Shown here piece by piece: positions 13,678 to 13,789 of a stretch of 13,789 nt of DNA. The notes beneath the pieces are model-generated. The model was not told where the DNA came from, did not search any database, and saw only the letters and a list, made by a program, of their open reading frames with translations. The number at the start of each line of letters is the position of its first letter. Within the stretch, counting starts at the first letter, position 1. A program made the position numbers and the translations under genes. This stretch comes from an uncultured Rhodospirillales bacterium (GTDB taxonomy: Bacteria; Pseudomonadota; Alphaproteobacteria; Acetobacterales; Acetobacteraceae), in assembly GCA_903928045.1 (NCBI GenBank), contig CAIYPH010000525.1, positions 1-13,789 of the forward strand. Direction: 5' to 3'.

Positions 13678-13789
13678 TGGCTCGGGAAATTCGGACAGAG
13701 CGATAGGTGGATTTCCTGCCTGACAGCGGCAATGTTGCCGCGGATCAGGAGCGAACATGACGAAGCGAACACGACGGACGCATAGCCCG
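13678..13789 (+). mobile_element. Left end of a probable IS3-family element (continues beyond window)
   Basis: The orfA start at 13757 looks like an IS3-family transposase. The segment TGGCTCGGGAAATTCGGACA beginning at 13678 has the TG start and CGGGAAATTCGGACA look of IS3-type terminal inverted repeats and is a reasonable candidate for the IS end, six bases from the giant gene's ATG. The boundary cannot be proved without the other end, so anywhere between about 13673 and 13730 is possible. Confidence 0.55.
13757..13789 (+). CDS. IS3-family transposase OrfA, first 11 codons (partial)
   Basis: The frame from ATG 13757 runs to the window edge as MTKRTRRTHSP. AGGAG at 13747-13751 lies 5 bases before the ATG, a good ribosome binding site. 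OrfA proteins of many IS3-family elements start with M(T/S)KR.RR.(H/Y)SP followed by a helix-turn-helix (FKAKVALxA...), and the visible part fits that start closely. OrfA would bind the IS ends, and the DDE enzyme would come from an OrfAB frameshift product further right. Eleven residues is short evidence, but the ribosome binding site, orientation and the abrupt start of the neighbouring giant gene agree. Confidence 0.65.
   Translation, partial: MTKRTRRTHSP

Noticed and set aside
11939..13723. 594-codon plus-strand frame opposite the N-terminal part of the giant gene
   Set aside because: Arg/Asp/Gln-rich shadow of the minus-strand repeats. It also runs through the candidate IS end.

Overview
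The window is very GC-rich, with strong G/C bias at third codon positions, and reads as alphaproteobacterial accessory DNA. The best taxonomic clue is the C-terminus of the giant minus-strand protein: a Hint domain (CFAAGTRILTLRGE ... SPDHAVFV ... LDTGNRGAF) followed by a tail (PPGARSVRLVSR ... GWRWTDG ... HYW) of a type I associate mainly with Acetobacteraceae (Rhodospirillales). The short basic protein fragment at the left edge and the A/T hairpin behind the hydrolase fit the same group. This assignment rests on recognised sequence style, not on a database search.

Layout, left to right. At 2-223 is the C-terminal end of an unidentified basic protein. It is followed by an AT-rich island with a perfect 14-bp palindrome. 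At 430-3123 is a plus-strand, glycine-rich, beta-solenoid-like surface protein (897 aa, PE-PGRS-like in composition only). At 3265-4386 is a complete serine hydrolase of the beta-lactamase/EstB family, followed by a hairpin at 4400-4422. From 4387 to 4826 there is no intact gene, only hairpins and a minus-strand IS5-family transposase remnant (4609-4746) with its probable IS end. At 4827-5294 (minus) is a GFA/CENP-V-fold protein that has lost the second cysteine cluster. It lies 23 bp downstream of the giant minus-strand gene at 5318-13672 (2784 aa as read here). That gene has an N-terminal domain known from giant surface proteins, about 1500 residues of repetitive beta-solenoid with eight anchors about 600 bp apart, a C-terminal cap and a Hint domain. 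At 13757-13789 the window ends in the first 11 codons (MTKRTRRTHSP) of a probable IS3-family orfA.

How it fits together. Two repetitive, probably exported proteins dominate the window, and their C-terminal caps look related. One ends at the cap; the other continues into a Hint domain that could cleave the chain next to the cap. The giant gene starts abruptly inside a domain that is normally internal, with no signal peptide, and its start lies within tens of bases of the probable IS3 end. The likeliest reading is therefore that an IS insertion removed its true 5' part. I see no defence system, CRISPR array, tRNA or rRNA. The possible novelty lies in the solenoid/Hint architecture and in the altered GFA protein.
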